Notes: generated by a model not told the origin, from the sequence alone. 64,000 bases of DNA from Paracoccus lutimaris (GCF_003337565.1 NZ_QPJL01000003.1:213082-277081), one strand, 5' to 3'; shown: positions 1 to 9,347, counted from the first letter of the stretch. Numbers and translations are program-made.

Positions 1-662
1 CGGGTGCCGCCGGTATCCTGAATGGTCAAACCGTGAAAGCGCGCGGCCTGCCCCAGTTCCTGCTTCATGCGGGCGATCTGCATGGTCTCGCAACCCAGAC
101 CGACAAACAGCGCCGCGCCGACATTCGGATGCCCGGCATAGCCGGTCAGCACCCGTTGCAGCGCCGTCCAGCCCGGCCCGCTATCGGCCATGGCGCAGCC
201 GGTGCCATGGGCAAAAGCCACGACGCCATCGACATTGGGATAGGGTTCCAGCGCGCCCTCGATGCGGATTTCCTCGGCGGCGCGGCGGATCACGGTGGCC
301 GAGCAATTCACCGTCGCGACCAGCGCCAGAAAGTTGCGCGTCCCGACCGAGCCGTCGCTGCGCCGGTAGCCCTGAAAGGTGAAGGCCGGATCCTTGCGCG
401 CGGCCAGCCCCGCCCGCGCCGCCGCCAGCCCCGCGCCGGGGTGATAGTCGCGGCCATGATCGCCAAAGACGCAATTGTGGCTGTGGACATGGGCGCCGGT
501 CGCGATGTCCTCGGTCGCATAGCCGATGACCTGCCCGTATTTCACCACCTCGGAGCCCTTGGCGATGGGGCGGCGGGCGATCTTGTGACCGGCGGCGGCG
601 ATGCCCTTTTCGGTCAGGATCGCCACATTGTCGGCGGGGTTCAGGATCAAGGGTTCAGGCAT
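1..662 (-). CDS. uxaA: Altronate dehydratase, N-terminal part (runs off left edge)
   Basis: Partial gene; about 220 codons are inside the window. UxaA dehydrates D-altronate to 2-keto-3-deoxygluconate (KDG) in the cytoplasmic galacturonate pathway. Read on the minus strand from the ATG at 662, the protein begins MPEPLILNPADNVAIL. An SAF-like domain follows (about residues 8-75, with GHKIARRPIAKG and GAHVHSHN), and then the start of the catalytic domain (GYRRSDGSVGTRNF), both typical of the altronate/galactarate dehydratase family. The start overlaps the stop of the upstream reductase gene by 8 bp, so it is the last visible gene of the hexuronate operon. The rest lies outside the window, so intactness cannot be judged. 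Confidence 0.85.
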   Translation of the reverse strand, partial: MPEPLILNPADNVAILTEKGIAAAGHKIARRPIAKGSEVVKYGQVIGYATEDIATGAHVHSHNCVFGDHGRDYHPGAGLAAARAGLAARKDPAFTFQGYRRSDGSVGTRNFLALVATVNCSATVIRRAAEEIRIEGALEPYPNVDGVVAFAHGTGCAMADSGPGWTALQRVLTGYAGHPNVGAALFVGLGCETMQIARMKQELGQAARFHGLTIQDTGGT

Positions 663-2115
663 GGTCGTTTCCTTTATGGCTGGCCCCTTTCAGGCTGGCT
701 TTTGCGCCGTCGCGGATCAGTCCGCTCAGCGCGGCGGTCAGGTCGGCGGCGAAACCCGGATCGTCGCGCAGGGCGGGCGGAAACACCTCGGCCAGCGCCA
801 GAAACCCCGCGACCGTCGCCGCCGGATCGTCCCGCCACAAGGCGGCGAGACGCTGCGCCAGCGGGTCCTTGACCTCGATCGGCTGACCCTTTTCGTCGCG
901 ACCCGAAGCATAGCGCATCCATGCCGCCACGGCCAGCGTCAGGCCGGGCACCTTGCGCCCCGCCGCGCGGGCCTCACCGATGGTGCCAAGGATGCGCTGC
1001 GGCAGTTTCTGGCTGCCATCCATGGCAATCTGCCATGTCCGGTGGCGGATGGCGGGATTGGCATAACGCGCATGCAGCGCATCGGCATAGGCCCCCAGAT
1101 CGACGCCGGGCGGAGGGGTCAGCACCGGAATGATCTCACCATGCCAGAGCCCGCGCACAAAGGCGGAAAATTCGGGATCGGCGACGGTGTCCGAGATCGT
1201 CTCATAGCCCGCCAGATAGCCCAGATAGGCCAGCGAACTGTGGGTGCCATTCAGCATCCGCAGCTTCATATGCTCAAAGGGCGTCACATCGCCCACGAGC
1301 TGCGCGCCCACTGCGGCCAGATCGGGGCGGGCGGCGCCGACGAAATCGTCCTCGACCACCCATTGCCGGAAGGGCTCGTGCATGACCGGCGCCTCGTCGC
1401 GGTATCCGGCCGTGGCCTCAAGCCGGTCCAGATCGGCAGCGGTGGTGGCGGGCACGATGCGGTCGACCATGGCCGCCGGGAATGCCCCTTCGGCCTCGAT
1501 CCATGCGGCCAGCGCAGGGTCGATCAGCCCGGCCAGTTCCAGCACCACGCCCCGCACGACGCGGCCGTTTTCCGGCAGGTTGTCGCAGCAAAGCACGGTA
1601 AAGGGCGGCAAACCCGCCGCCCGGCGCATGGCCAGCGCCCGGACCAGAAAGCCCGGCGCCGATTTCGGCAGGGGGTTTTCCAGATCATGGGCGATATCGG
1701 GATGGGCGCGGTTCAGCCTGCCCGTCGATGGCTCATGGCAATAGCCTTTTTCGGTGACGGTCAGGCTGACGATTTTCACGGCCGGCGCGGCCATGGCGTC
1801 CAGCACCGCCTGCGGGCCTTCGGGTGCGACCAGCACGTCGCGCAGAACGGTCACCACCTGCGGCTTTTCCCCCTCGGGGGCCAGTTCCAGCGCCGTATAG
1901 GCCCAACCCTGCAGTTTCAGCTTGTCGCGCGTGCCCGGCGATTGCAGCGAGACGCCGACAATCCCCCAGTCGCCGCCGGATTTCGCCATCGCCTCGGCGA
2001 TATAGATGGCACCATGGGCGCGGAAAAACGCGCCCAGTCCCAGATGCACGATCCCCGCCGGAGCGGCCGAGGGTTCGCGGAAAAGCCTATCTTGCAAGCC
2101 AGCCTCCATCGACAT
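655..2115 (-). CDS. uxuB: Fructuronate reductase / mannitol dehydrogenase family
   Basis: Probable D-mannonate oxidoreductase: NAD(H)-dependent interconversion of fructuronate and mannonate. The 486-residue length matches E. coli UxuB. The N-terminal Rossmann segment reads GIVHLGLGAFFRAHG, and the family active-site stretch MKLRMLNGTHSSLAY lies near residues 281-295. It sits between kduD and uxaA and downstream of uxaC, which fits hexuronate breakdown; with uxaA adjacent, tagaturonate reductase activity is the main alternative. The gene overlaps the kduD end by 29 bp. The ATG at 2115 lacks a clear ribosome site; a TTG at 2097 preceded by GGAGG with 5-nt spacing is a credible alternative start. 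Confidence 0.85.
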   Translation of the reverse strand: MSMEAGLQDRLFREPSAAPAGIVHLGLGAFFRAHGAIYIAEAMAKSGGDWGIVGVSLQSPGTRDKLKLQGWAYTALELAPEGEKPQVVTVLRDVLVAPEGPQAVLDAMAAPAVKIVSLTVTEKGYCHEPSTGRLNRAHPDIAHDLENPLPKSAPGFLVRALAMRRAAGLPPFTVLCCDNLPENGRVVRGVVLELAGLIDPALAAWIEAEGAFPAAMVDRIVPATTAADLDRLEATAGYRDEAPVMHEPFRQWVVEDDFVGAARPDLAAVGAQLVGDVTPFEHMKLRMLNGTHSSLAYLGYLAGYETISDTVADPEFSAFVRGLWHGEIIPVLTPPPGVDLGAYADALHARYANPAIRHRTWQIAMDGSQKLPQRILGTIGEARAAGRKVPGLTLAVAAWMRYASGRDEKGQPIEVKDPLAQRLAALWRDDPAATVAGFLALAEVFPPALRDDPGFAADLTAALSGLIRDGAKASLKGASHKGNDHA

Positions 2116-2815
2116 TCAGCACCGTGCCGTTGATGTAATCCGAGGCCGGGGCAGAGAGGAACACCGCCGTCTGGCCGATATCCTCGGCCCGGCCCCAGCG
2201 GCCTGCCGGGATGCGCTCAAGGATCGCCTGCGAGCGCGCGGGATCGGCGCGCAGGGCCTCGGTATTGTTGGTCTCGATATAGCCGGGCGCGATGGCGTTG
2301 ACGTTCAGCCCCTTGGCCGCCCATTCATTCGCCATCAGCTTCGTCAGCCCCGCCACGCCATGCTTGCTGGCGGTATAGCTGGGCACGCGGATGCCGCCCT
2401 GAAACGACAGGAGCGAGGCGATGTTCACGATCTTGCCGCGCCCGCGCGGCAGGGCGGCGCGGGCGAAGGCCTGACAGGTGAAGAACAGCGATTTCAGGTT
2501 GACGTCCATCACGTCATCCCAATCGGATTCAGAGAAATCCACCGCATCGTCGCGGCGGATGATACCGGCATTGTTGACCAGAATGTCGATGCGCTCGGCG
2601 GCAAAGACATCGCGCGCGGCCATCGGGTCGGAGAAATCCAGCCGCATGCCCCGGCCCTGCGCGCCCATCAATGCCAGCGTTTCGTCACAGTCGCGGCGCC
2701 CGGCGGCGATGACCTCGGCACCCGCCTGCGCCATGGCGACCGCGATGGCCTGACCGATGCCGGTATTGGCGCCGGTGACCAGCGCCACCTGACCTTCTAG
2801 CGAAAAGGCGTTCAC
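2087..2815 (-). CDS. kduD: 2-deoxy-D-gluconate 3-dehydrogenase (SDR)
   Basis: Short-chain dehydrogenase that reduces 2,5-diketo-3-deoxygluconate to KDG, the step after KduI. It has the cofactor motif TGANTGIGQ (about residues 14-22), NNAG, a catalytic YTASK (about 146-150) and the C-terminal NVDGGWLAR typical of KduD. An upstream ATG at 2926 would give 279 residues but lies inside kduI in another frame. I chose the GTG at 2815: it follows GGAGG by 7 nt, overlaps the kduI stop (GTGA) and gives 242 residues, the usual SDR size. The pairing with kduI makes the assignment more specific than SDR alone. Confidence 0.88.
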   Translation of the reverse strand: MNAFSLEGQVALVTGANTGIGQAIAVAMAQAGAEVIAAGRRDCDETLALMGAQGRGMRLDFSDPMAARDVFAAERIDILVNNAGIIRRDDAVDFSESDWDDVMDVNLKSLFFTCQAFARAALPRGRGKIVNIASLLSFQGGIRVPSYTASKHGVAGLTKLMANEWAAKGLNVNAIAPGYIETNNTEALRADPARSQAILERIPAGRWGRAEDIGQTAVFLSAPASDYINGTVLNVDGGWLAR

Positions 2816-3636
2816 CGCAGGTCCTCCGGCTGCACAAAGTCCATGTCGGTATAGTCGATATTGTCGCCGGCCATGGCCCAGATGAAGGTATAGCCGCCGA
2901 TCCCCGCGCCGGCATGGATCGACCATGTCGGCGAGATCACCGCCTGTTCATTAGCGACGACGATATGGCGCGTCTCCTGCGGCTCGCCCATCAGGTGCAG
3001 GACGCGCGATTGCGGCGCCATGCCGTGATAGAGATAGGCCTCCATCCGGCGGTCATGGACATGGGCGGGCATGGTGTTCCAGACCGAGCCATCCTCCAGC
3101 GCGGTATAGCCCAGAACCAACTGGCAGCTTTCCATGACCAACGGGTGGATGAACTGGCGGATGGTGCGTTTGTTGCTGGTCTCGACCGCGCCCAGCTTCA
3201 CCTCCTTGGCCTCGGCCACGGTGATCAGGCGGCTGGGCAGCGTGCGATGCGCGGGACATGAGGTGATGTAGAACCGCCCCTGCCCCGAAAACGTCACCGG
3301 CCCCGAACCCATGCCCAGATAAAGTACATCGCCATAAGCCATGTCCCAGCCCTGCCCGCCGGCCTCGACCCGGCCGGCCTCGCCGATATTGACGATGCCC
3401 ATTTCGCGCCGCTCAAGGAAGGTGGCGGTCTTGGTTTCCTCGACCTTGTCGAGGGTCAGGCTGCCGCCCGCCGGCACCGCCGCGCCGACGGTAAAGCGGT
3501 CGTAATGGGTATAGACCAGCCGGATCTCACCCTCGGCAAACATGCCTTCGGTCAGGAAGTTCCGGCGCAGGGCCTCGGTATCCATGGTCTTGGCGTGGTC
3601 GGGATGGATGGCGTGGCGGGTCTCGACGCTCAGCAT
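2812..3636 (-). CDS. kduI: 5-keto-4-deoxyuronate isomerase
   Basis: KduI isomerises 5-keto-4-deoxyuronate, a product of pectin or alginate oligomer lysis, to 2,5-diketo-3-deoxygluconate. The sequence follows E. coli KduI along its length: HAKTMDTEALRRNFL near the N-terminus, FLERREMGIVNIGEAG, the cupin metal-binding stretch NTMPAHVHDRRMEAY, and GEPQETRHIVV then EQAVISPTWSIHAG. The 274 residues from the ATG at 3636 fit the family (278 in E. coli). That ATG has AAAGGA just upstream, so the longer start at 3660 is less likely. kduD follows with overlapping stop and start. Confidence 0.92.
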   Translation of the reverse strand: MLSVETRHAIHPDHAKTMDTEALRRNFLTEGMFAEGEIRLVYTHYDRFTVGAAVPAGGSLTLDKVEETKTATFLERREMGIVNIGEAGRVEAGGQGWDMAYGDVLYLGMGSGPVTFSGQGRFYITSCPAHRTLPSRLITVAEAKEVKLGAVETSNKRTIRQFIHPLVMESCQLVLGYTALEDGSVWNTMPAHVHDRRMEAYLYHGMAPQSRVLHLMGEPQETRHIVVANEQAVISPTWSIHAGAGIGGYTFIWAMAGDNIDYTDMDFVQPEDLR

Positions 3637-3670
3637 ATTGGTCCTTTCTGGGATCGTCATTGTCAGCCGG

Positions 3671-4951
3671 TCACTTGAAGACCGAGGGCAGCCACAAGGA
3701 CAGCGCCGGGATATAGGTCACCAGCATCAGGGTCACAAAGGCGGCGAAATAGAATGGCCAGATCGTGCGCATCGCCTGCCAGATCGAAATGCGCCCGACC
3801 GCGCAGCCCACGAACAGCACCGCACCCACCGGCGGCGTGCACAGACCAATCCCAAGGTTCAGGACCAGAATGACCCCGAAATGCACCGGGTCGACGCCGA
3901 AGGCCTGCGCCACCGGCAGAAAGATCGGCGTGGTGATGACAATGAGCGGCGACATGTCCATGAAGGTGCCAAGGATCAGCAGGATCACGTTCATCAACAG
4001 CAGGATCACCAGCGGATTGTCCGAGATGTTCTGCAAGACCGCGACCAGCTGCGCCGGCACCTTCAGATAGGCCAGAAGCCAGCCGAAACAGGCCGCGCAG
4101 CCGATCACCAGCAGCACCATCGAGGTGGTGCGCACCGCGCCCTTGGTGGCCTCGACGAATTCGGACCAGGGCAGGCTGCGATAGACCAGCGCCGTCACCA
4201 GCAGCGCATAGACCACGGCGATGTTCGAGGATTCGGATGCGGTGAACACGCCCGAGCGCACGCCGCCAAAGATGATCGCGATCAGGATCAGCCCCGGCAG
4301 GGCCGAGACGAAAAGCTGCCCCATCATCGCGAAACCGGGGAATGGGTCGGTCGGATAGCCGCGCTTGCGCGCCACCCACCATGCCGCGACCATCAGCAGC
4401 ACCGCCAGCAGCAGGCCCGGGATGATCCCCGCCGTGAACAGGTCGGCAATCGACAACCGCCCCCCCGCCGCGATGGAATAGATGATCATATTGTGGCTGG
4501 GCGGGATCATCAGCGCGATGATCGAGCTGACAACAGTGATGTTGACCGCGTAATCGACGTCATAGCCGCGCTTTTTCATCTGCGGCACCATCAGCCCGCC
4601 GACCGCCGAGGCATCCGCCGCAGCCGAACCCGAGACACCCCCGAACATCAGCGAGGCCATGATATTGACCTGTCCCAGCCCGCCCTTCAGATGCCCGACC
4701 AGGGATCCGGCCAGCGCCACCAGACGCCGGGCGATGTCACCCCTGACCATCAGGTCGCCCGAATAGATGAAGAACGGAATGGCCATCAGCGCAAAGACCG
4801 AGATGCCCGAATTCAGCCGCTGGAACACCACCACCGGCGGAAGCCCCAGATAAAGCACGGTGAAAAAGCTGGCCGCGCCAAGGCAGAATGCGACCGGGGT
4901 GCCGATCAGCAGCAGGAACGAAAAGCTTCCGAACAGGATCCAGTATTCCAT
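3671..4951 (-). CDS. TRAP transporter large permease (DctM family)
   Basis: Membrane subunit that carries the solute in a tripartite ATP-independent periplasmic transporter. It has 426 residues, nearly all hydrophobic, with about a dozen predicted membrane helices and the family segments FGGVSGSAAADASAVGG and IPPSHNMIIYS. It lies 3 bp after the small permease and follows the binding protein, giving a complete P-Q-M set inside the hexuronate operon between uxaC and kduI. The substrate is therefore inferred to be glucuronate, galacturonate or an unsaturated uronate; this comes from context, not from substrate residues. Confidence 0.92.
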   Translation of the reverse strand: MEYWILFGSFSFLLLIGTPVAFCLGAASFFTVLYLGLPPVVVFQRLNSGISVFALMAIPFFIYSGDLMVRGDIARRLVALAGSLVGHLKGGLGQVNIMASLMFGGVSGSAAADASAVGGLMVPQMKKRGYDVDYAVNITVVSSIIALMIPPSHNMIIYSIAAGGRLSIADLFTAGIIPGLLLAVLLMVAAWWVARKRGYPTDPFPGFAMMGQLFVSALPGLILIAIIFGGVRSGVFTASESSNIAVVYALLVTALVYRSLPWSEFVEATKGAVRTTSMVLLVIGCAACFGWLLAYLKVPAQLVAVLQNISDNPLVILLLMNVILLILGTFMDMSPLIVITTPIFLPVAQAFGVDPVHFGVILVLNLGIGLCTPPVGAVLFVGCAVGRISIWQAMRTIWPFYFAAFVTLMLVTYIPALSLWLPSVFK

Positions 4952-4954
4952 CGC

Positions 4955-5596
4955 CTATTTCCCCTTCCCGCCGGGAACGCTGTCTTCAAGCATCGCCTCG
5001 GCCGAGGGGCCTTCGGCATGGCCGTCCAGAATACCGTCGGCGGCATCGTCCATGTCGCCGAAACGCGCCGTCTTCAGCCCCGCGCCCCGGCGCAGGATGC
5101 GCTCAAGCGAGAACAGGACCAGCAGCACGCCGCCGCCGATCACCGGCGCAAAATCCCACAGCCGCGAGATGCCAAGCCCCGGGATCACCCCGCTGACGAC
5201 CTTGGCCGCCAGCTGCCAGCCATAATAGGCCATGCCAAAGCCAAAGGCCGCGACGACCAGATCGGACAGGCTGTGAAACCATGGCCGCATCCAGTCCGGC
5301 ACCAGATAGAGGCCGACGTCGAAGGACAGGTGATACCCTTCCTTGACGCCGACCGCGGCACCCAGAAAGATGAACCAGCCCATCAGCATGACGCTGGCGG
5401 GCTCCGCCCAGAACAGGCTGGTGCCCATCACATAGCGGTAAAAGACCTGGGCAAAGACAAAGGCGGTCATCAGCACCAGCCCGATCCCCGCCACCCACAG
5501 GCCCAGACGCGCCAGCCATCCGGTCAGCCGCGCCATCGTCAGCATTGCATCGCGCATCATGTTCCCCATGCGTGCAAGGGCGCCGCCCGCAACCAT
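4955..5596 (-). CDS. TRAP transporter small permease (DctQ family)
   Basis: Small membrane subunit that bridges the binding protein and DctM in a TRAP transporter. Four hydrophobic helices are visible (around LARLGLWVAGIGLVL, SVMLMGWFIFLGAA, LSDLVVAAFGFGMAY and FAPVIGGGVLLVL). At 213 residues it is slightly longer than usual because of a hydrophilic, acidic tail of about 55 residues after the last helix. The start is uncertain: ATG codons at 5596, 5569 and 5557/5560 are all possible, and GGGGA stands close before the last pair. Confidence 0.87.
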   Translation of the reverse strand: MVAGGALARMGNMMRDAMLTMARLTGWLARLGLWVAGIGLVLMTAFVFAQVFYRYVMGTSLFWAEPASVMLMGWFIFLGAAVGVKEGYHLSFDVGLYLVPDWMRPWFHSLSDLVVAAFGFGMAYYGWQLAAKVVSGVIPGLGISRLWDFAPVIGGGVLLVLFSLERILRRGAGLKTARFGDMDDAADGILDGHAEGPSAEAMLEDSVPGGKGK

Positions 5597-5615
5597 CTGC
5601 GGGCGGTCCGTTCGG

Positions 5616-6599
5616 TCACTCGGTTTCCTGGATCCGCTTGACCAGATCCTTGGCCTCGGGCGTGGTCACGTATTTCTCATAGACCGGGGCCATGGCCTCG
5701 ACGAAGGCGGTCTTGTCGATATCCTTGATGACCTCGGACCCGGCGGCGACGACCTTTTCCTCGGAGGCCTTTTCCTGATCGGCCCACAGCTTGCGCTGCA
5801 CGGTGGCCGAATTCCTGGCCGCCTCGCGCAGGATCGCCTGATCCTCGGGGGTCAGCTTTTCCCAGCTTGCCTTGGACATTGCCACCAGCTCCGGCACCAT
5901 AAGATGCTGGTCCAGCGTGAAATACTTGGCCACCTCGGCATGGCCCGAGCTGTCATAGCTGGGAAAATTGTTCTCGGCCCCGTCAATGACGCCGGTCTGG
6001 ATCGAGGAATAGACCTCGCCGTAAGGCATCGGCGTCGCATTGGCGCCAAGCGCCGTCATCATGTCGACAAAGACGTCGTTCTGCATGACGCGGAACTTCA
6101 TGCCCTTGAGATCCTCGATCGACTTGATCGGCTTTTGCGAGTTGTAGAAGCTGCGCGCGCCGCCATCGTAATAGGCCAGTGCGATCAGGTCCTTTTCCTC
6201 GAACCCCTTGGCGATTTCCTCGCCGATGGAGCCGTCCATGACCTTGTGCATATGGTCCTCGGACTTGAAGAGGTAAGGCAGGGACATGGTCTGCGTCACC
6301 GGCACGATGTCGTTGAACGACCCGAAACTTGCGCGCACCATGTCGATGACGCCGAACTGGGTCTGCTCGATCGTGTCCTTTTCCTCACCAAGCTGGGACG
6401 AGGGGAAGACCTCGATGCAGATGCGGCCGCCGGATTTCTCCTTGGCCTCGGTGGCCATGGCCTTGACGCCCTCGACGGTCGGATAGCCGTCGGGATGGGT
6501 GTCGGACGAGCGCAGGGTGACTTCGCATTCCGCCGCGGCGCTACCAGCCAGCGCAGCGGATGCCAGCAGGGCGGCAAGGGTTGTCGTGACGAGTTTCAT
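5616..6599 (-). CDS. TRAP transporter solute-binding protein (DctP family)
   Basis: Periplasmic receptor of the hexuronate-operon TRAP system. It has 327 residues and a clear cleavable signal peptide ([20 protein letters not shown], then AAA before Glu24). The DctP fold is shown by the segment [17 protein letters not shown], the conserved arginine region [14 protein letters not shown] (the arginine typically binds a carboxylate) and [21 protein letters not shown]. Good ribosome site (GGGAGGAAAAC) before the ATG. It lies between uxaC and the small permease, so a uronate ligand is likely (inference). Confidence 0.92.
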   Translation of the reverse strand: MKLVTTTLAALLASAALAGSAAAECEVTLRSSDTHPDGYPTVEGVKAMATEAKEKSGGRICIEVFPSSQLGEEKDTIEQTQFGVIDMVRASFGSFNDIVPVTQTMSLPYLFKSEDHMHKVMDGSIGEEIAKGFEEKDLIALAYYDGGARSFYNSQKPIKSIEDLKGMKFRVMQNDVFVDMMTALGANATPMPYGEVYSSIQTGVIDGAENNFPSYDSSGHAEVAKYFTLDQHLMVPELVAMSKASWEKLTPEDQAILREAARNSATVQRKLWADQEKASEEKVVAAGSEVIKDIDKTAFVEAMAPVYEKYVTTPEAKDLVKRIQETE

Positions 6600-6620
6600 G
6601 TTTTCCTCCCGTTGTGAAAC

Positions 6621-8027
6621 TCAGAGCTTATAGGCCCTCTTGGCGAGGCCATAAGAAAGGTCATGGGCAAGGTCCGGCGCCTCGTCCTCGGCCAGCCGGC
6701 CCGAGGCGACCAGCGTCGCCAGAAAGGCGCAATCGACCCGCCGGGCGACATCATGGCGCGCCGGGATCGAGCAAAAGGCCCGCGTGTCATCGTTGAAGCC
6801 CACGGTGTTGTAGAAACCGGCGGTTTCGGTGGTCATCTCGCGGAACCGGCGCATGCCCTCGGGGCTGTCGTGGAACCACCATGCCGGCCCCAGCCGCAGG
6901 CAGGGCCAGACCCCGGCCATCGGCGCCAGTTCGCGCGCGTAAGCGGTCTCGTCCAGCGTGAACAGGATCACCGTCAGGTCCGGGCGCATGCCGACCGCGT
7001 TCAAGAGCGGCCGCAGCGCCGCGACGTAATCGGTGCGGCCGGGAATGTCGAAGCCCTTGTCGCGCCCGAAACTCGCCAGCACCTGATCGGAATGGTTGCG
7101 CCGCGAACCGGGATGGATCTGCAGCACCAAGCCGTCATCAAGGCTCATCCGCGCCATTTCGGTCAGCATATGGCCGCGAAAGGCATCGGCCTCCTCCGCC
7201 GTGCATTGGCCGCGCAGGGCCTTCTGGAACAGGGCCGCCGCATCCGCCTGCGCCAGATCCTCGGTCCGGGCCGAGGCATGGCCGTGATCGGATGAGGTCG
7301 CGCCGAATTCCTTGAAATAGGCCCGGCGCGCGCGATGCGCGTCCAGATATCCGGCCCATGTCGCGGTATCGAAGCCGGTCTGCTGGCCCATCAGCGCGAC
7401 ATTTTCCGTGAACCCCGCCATTTCGGGGTCGATGACGCCATCGGGCCGATAGGCGGTGATCACCCGCCCGTCCCAGCCCGACTCGCGGATCATCCGATGC
7501 CAGCGCAGATCGTCGGTCGCGGCTTCGGTCGTGGCGATCGCCTCGATATTGAAGCGCTTGAACAGGGCGCGCGGACGGAACTCGGGCCGGGTCAGGCAGT
7601 CGGCGATATGGTCGTAATACCAATCCGCCGTCTCGGCCGACAGCCGCCGGTCGATGCCGAAGACATGCTGAAAGCTGTGATCGAGCCACATGCGCGAGGG
7701 CGTGCCCCGCAGCAGATGATAGTGGCGCGCGAACAGATGCCAGATCTTGCGGCCATCCGTCTCGGTCAGACCGCCATCGGCGCGCGGCACGCCCAGATCG
7801 GTCAGGCTGACCCCCTGCGAGCAGAGCATGCGAAAGACATAGTGATCGGGGGTGACGAAAAGCTGCGCCGGATCGGGAAAGGCCGCGTCCTCGGCATACC
7901 AGCGCGGGTCTGTATGCCCATGCGGGCTGAGGATCGGCAGATCGCGGATTTCCGCGTAAAGCGCGCGGGCCAGATCGCGGGCGCGCCCCTCCAGCGGGAA
8001 CAGGCGGTCTTCGTCCATCAGGCCCAT
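6621..8027 (-). CDS. uxaC: Glucuronate (uronate) isomerase
   Basis: UxaC converts D-glucuronate to D-fructuronate and D-galacturonate to D-tagaturonate, the entry step of hexuronate catabolism. The 468 residues match the family (470 in E. coli). Diagnostic parts are the N-terminal SPHGHTDPRWYAED and FVTPDHYVFRMLCSQGV, MWLDHSFQHVFGID, and the C-terminal GFNDDTRAFCSIPARHDVARR. It is the first gene of the minus-strand operon and faces a GntR-family regulator across a 98-bp intergenic region. A long antisense reading frame over the same DNA is a high-GC shadow. Confidence 0.93.
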   Translation of the reverse strand: MGLMDEDRLFPLEGRARDLARALYAEIRDLPILSPHGHTDPRWYAEDAAFPDPAQLFVTPDHYVFRMLCSQGVSLTDLGVPRADGGLTETDGRKIWHLFARHYHLLRGTPSRMWLDHSFQHVFGIDRRLSAETADWYYDHIADCLTRPEFRPRALFKRFNIEAIATTEAATDDLRWHRMIRESGWDGRVITAYRPDGVIDPEMAGFTENVALMGQQTGFDTATWAGYLDAHRARRAYFKEFGATSSDHGHASARTEDLAQADAAALFQKALRGQCTAEEADAFRGHMLTEMARMSLDDGLVLQIHPGSRRNHSDQVLASFGRDKGFDIPGRTDYVAALRPLLNAVGMRPDLTVILFTLDETAYARELAPMAGVWPCLRLGPAWWFHDSPEGMRRFREMTTETAGFYNTVGFNDDTRAFCSIPARHDVARRVDCAFLATLVASGRLAEDEAPDLAHDLSYGLAKRAYKL

Positions 8028-8062
8028 GCGTCACCCTCTCCCCTGCGACTCACGCTTGCACT

Positions 8063-8090
8063 AAAACTGATCATCTAATATGCTAGTTTT
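8063..8090. promoter_or_regulatory. Inverted repeat between uxaC and the GntR regulator
   Basis: AAAACT (8063-8068) and AGTTTT (8085-8090) form a 6-bp inverted repeat spaced by 16 bp, with TGATCA inside. This AT-rich patch sits in the only intergenic region serving both divergent promoters, so it is a reasonable operator for the adjacent regulator. The arms are short and no second copy was found. Confidence 0.35.
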
Positions 8091-8125
8091 CAAGATCGGT
8101 CAATGCAGAGTCGTCGCAGGAGGGA

Positions 8126-8833
8126 ATGATGGCATCACAGACGCTTTCGGCCGCGGCGCTGCCGGTTCTGGGCGAGACACGCCCGCGCACCGTCACCGAC
8201 CAGATTTTCGACCTGCTTTACGAGCGGGTGGTGAACCTGACCCTGCCGCCCGGCGCCAAACTGTCCGAGGCCGAGGTGGCCTCGCAGATGGGTGTCTCGC
8301 GCCAGCCGGTACGCGACGCGTTCTACCGGCTGTCGCAGATGGGCTTCATCCAGATCCGGCCGCAGCGCGCCACCACCATCACGCCGATTTCCGAACCGGC
8401 GGTGCTTCAGGCCTATTTCATCCGCGCCGCGCTGGAAGAGGCCTGCATGCGCGTCGCCGCCGAAAAGCTGACGCCGGCGCAGCTGGACGCGCTTGATGCG
8501 CTGGTGGACCGGCAGGAGGCGGCGCTGGATGCCGGCCAGCGGGCCGAGTTCCACGCCATGGACGACCAGTTCCACCGCGACATCTGCGCCTATTCGGGTC
8601 TGGATTTCGTCTGGAGCCTGGTCAAGGAGAACAAGGGCCACATGGACCGCGCCCGCTATCTCAGCCTGACCCATGGCGCCCGCACCGCACTGGACGAGCA
8701 TCGGCTGATCATGGCCACGCTGCGGGACCGCGATCCGGCCCGTGCCGCCGCTGCCGTCCGCCAGCATCTGAGCCGGATCGAGGGCATCATCGCCCGGCTG
8801 CGCGTCGAGCAACCCGGCGTTTTTGGCGGCTGA
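8126..8833 (+). CDS. GntR/FadR-family (FCD) regulator of hexuronate operon
   Basis: Cytoplasmic transcription regulator, 235 residues. An N-terminal winged helix-turn-helix (about residues 20-90: TVTDQIFDLLYERVV, then LSEAEVASQMGVSRQPVRDAF) is followed by an all-helical FCD ligand domain with metal-binding-type residues (FHAMDDQFHRDIC and LDEHRLIMATL). It is divergent from uxaC and therefore likely represses the hexuronate operon, with a uronate as inducer (inference; E. coli UxuR/ExuR belong to the same family). AGGAGGG precedes two adjacent ATGs at 8126 and 8129; the second has better spacing. Confidence 0.87.
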   Translation: MMASQTLSAAALPVLGETRPRTVTDQIFDLLYERVVNLTLPPGAKLSEAEVASQMGVSRQPVRDAFYRLSQMGFIQIRPQRATTITPISEPAVLQAYFIRAALEEACMRVAAEKLTPAQLDALDALVDRQEAALDAGQRAEFHAMDDQFHRDICAYSGLDFVWSLVKENKGHMDRARYLSLTHGARTALDEHRLIMATLRDRDPARAAAAVRQHLSRIEGIIARLRVEQPGVFGG

Positions 8834-8839
8834 TCCGCC

Positions 8840-9313
8840 TTAGCCGCCCAGATCCAGCACCTGCCCGTCCTTGAGCGTCTTCAGCACGATCTCGGACCGG
8901 ACCTGCGCCACCTGCGGATGCGGCAGCAACTCGGCATGGATGAAGGCGGCAAAGGCCTCAAGGTCGCGCACGCGGATATCCAGCACGTAATCCGCATCGC
9001 CCGAAACCGAAAAGGCCGAATGCACCTGCGGGTGATCCTGCAAAAAGCGCACGAAGCCGTCATCGCGCCCCTGACCATGGGCGCGCAGGCTGACGCGGGT
9101 GATCGCGCGCAGGCCAAAGCCCAGCATCTGCGCATCCAGCCGGGCGACATAGCCCCGGATCAGCCCCGCCTGTTCAAGCGCCGCACGCCGACGGGAACAT
9201 TGCGAGGCCGACAGATGCACGATCTCGCCCAAGGCCGCGTTGGTCAGCGCGCCATCGCGCTGCAATGCGTCAAGAATCGCAAGGTCGAATTGATCCATGC
9301 GCATATCGTGCAT
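8840..9313 (-). CDS. Lrp/AsnC-family regulator
   Basis: Feast/famine regulator of 157 residues. The N-terminal helix-turn-helix (DQFDLAILDALQRDG, then LGEIVHLSASQCSRRRAALEQAG) is followed by an RAM ligand domain from about residue 70 (VHSAFSVSGDADYVLDIRV). Such proteins usually sense amino acids. It is divergent from 4-hydroxyphenylpyruvate dioxygenase, which suggests control of tyrosine catabolism. The exact start is ambiguous among ATGs at 9313, 9304 and 9298; none has a strong ribosome site. It is convergent with the GntR gene, with 6 bp between stops. Confidence 0.88.
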   Translation of the reverse strand: MHDMRMDQFDLAILDALQRDGALTNAALGEIVHLSASQCSRRRAALEQAGLIRGYVARLDAQMLGFGLRAITRVSLRAHGQGRDDGFVRFLQDHPQVHSAFSVSGDADYVLDIRVRDLEAFAAFIHAELLPHPQVAQVRSEIVLKTLKDGQVLDLGG

Positions 9314-9333
9314 CCATTTCGCGCTTCATGCAT

Positions 9334-9347
9334 GTTTCATCTGCAAC
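9334..9347. promoter_or_regulatory. Candidate HmgR-type operator upstream of hpd
   Basis: GTTTCATCTGCAAC fits the 14-bp pattern GTTKC-N4-GCAAC that recurs beside fahA, hmgA and both marR genes 31-34 kb away. It lies about 87 bp upstream of the hpd start and just outside the Lrp gene. The recurrence is seen directly; the binding protein is inferred. Confidence 0.55.

Noticed and set aside
3542..5641. 699-codon plus-strand open frame
   Set aside because: Antisense to the TRAP permeases; rich in His, Gln and Arg with no domain, a typical high-GC shadow frame.
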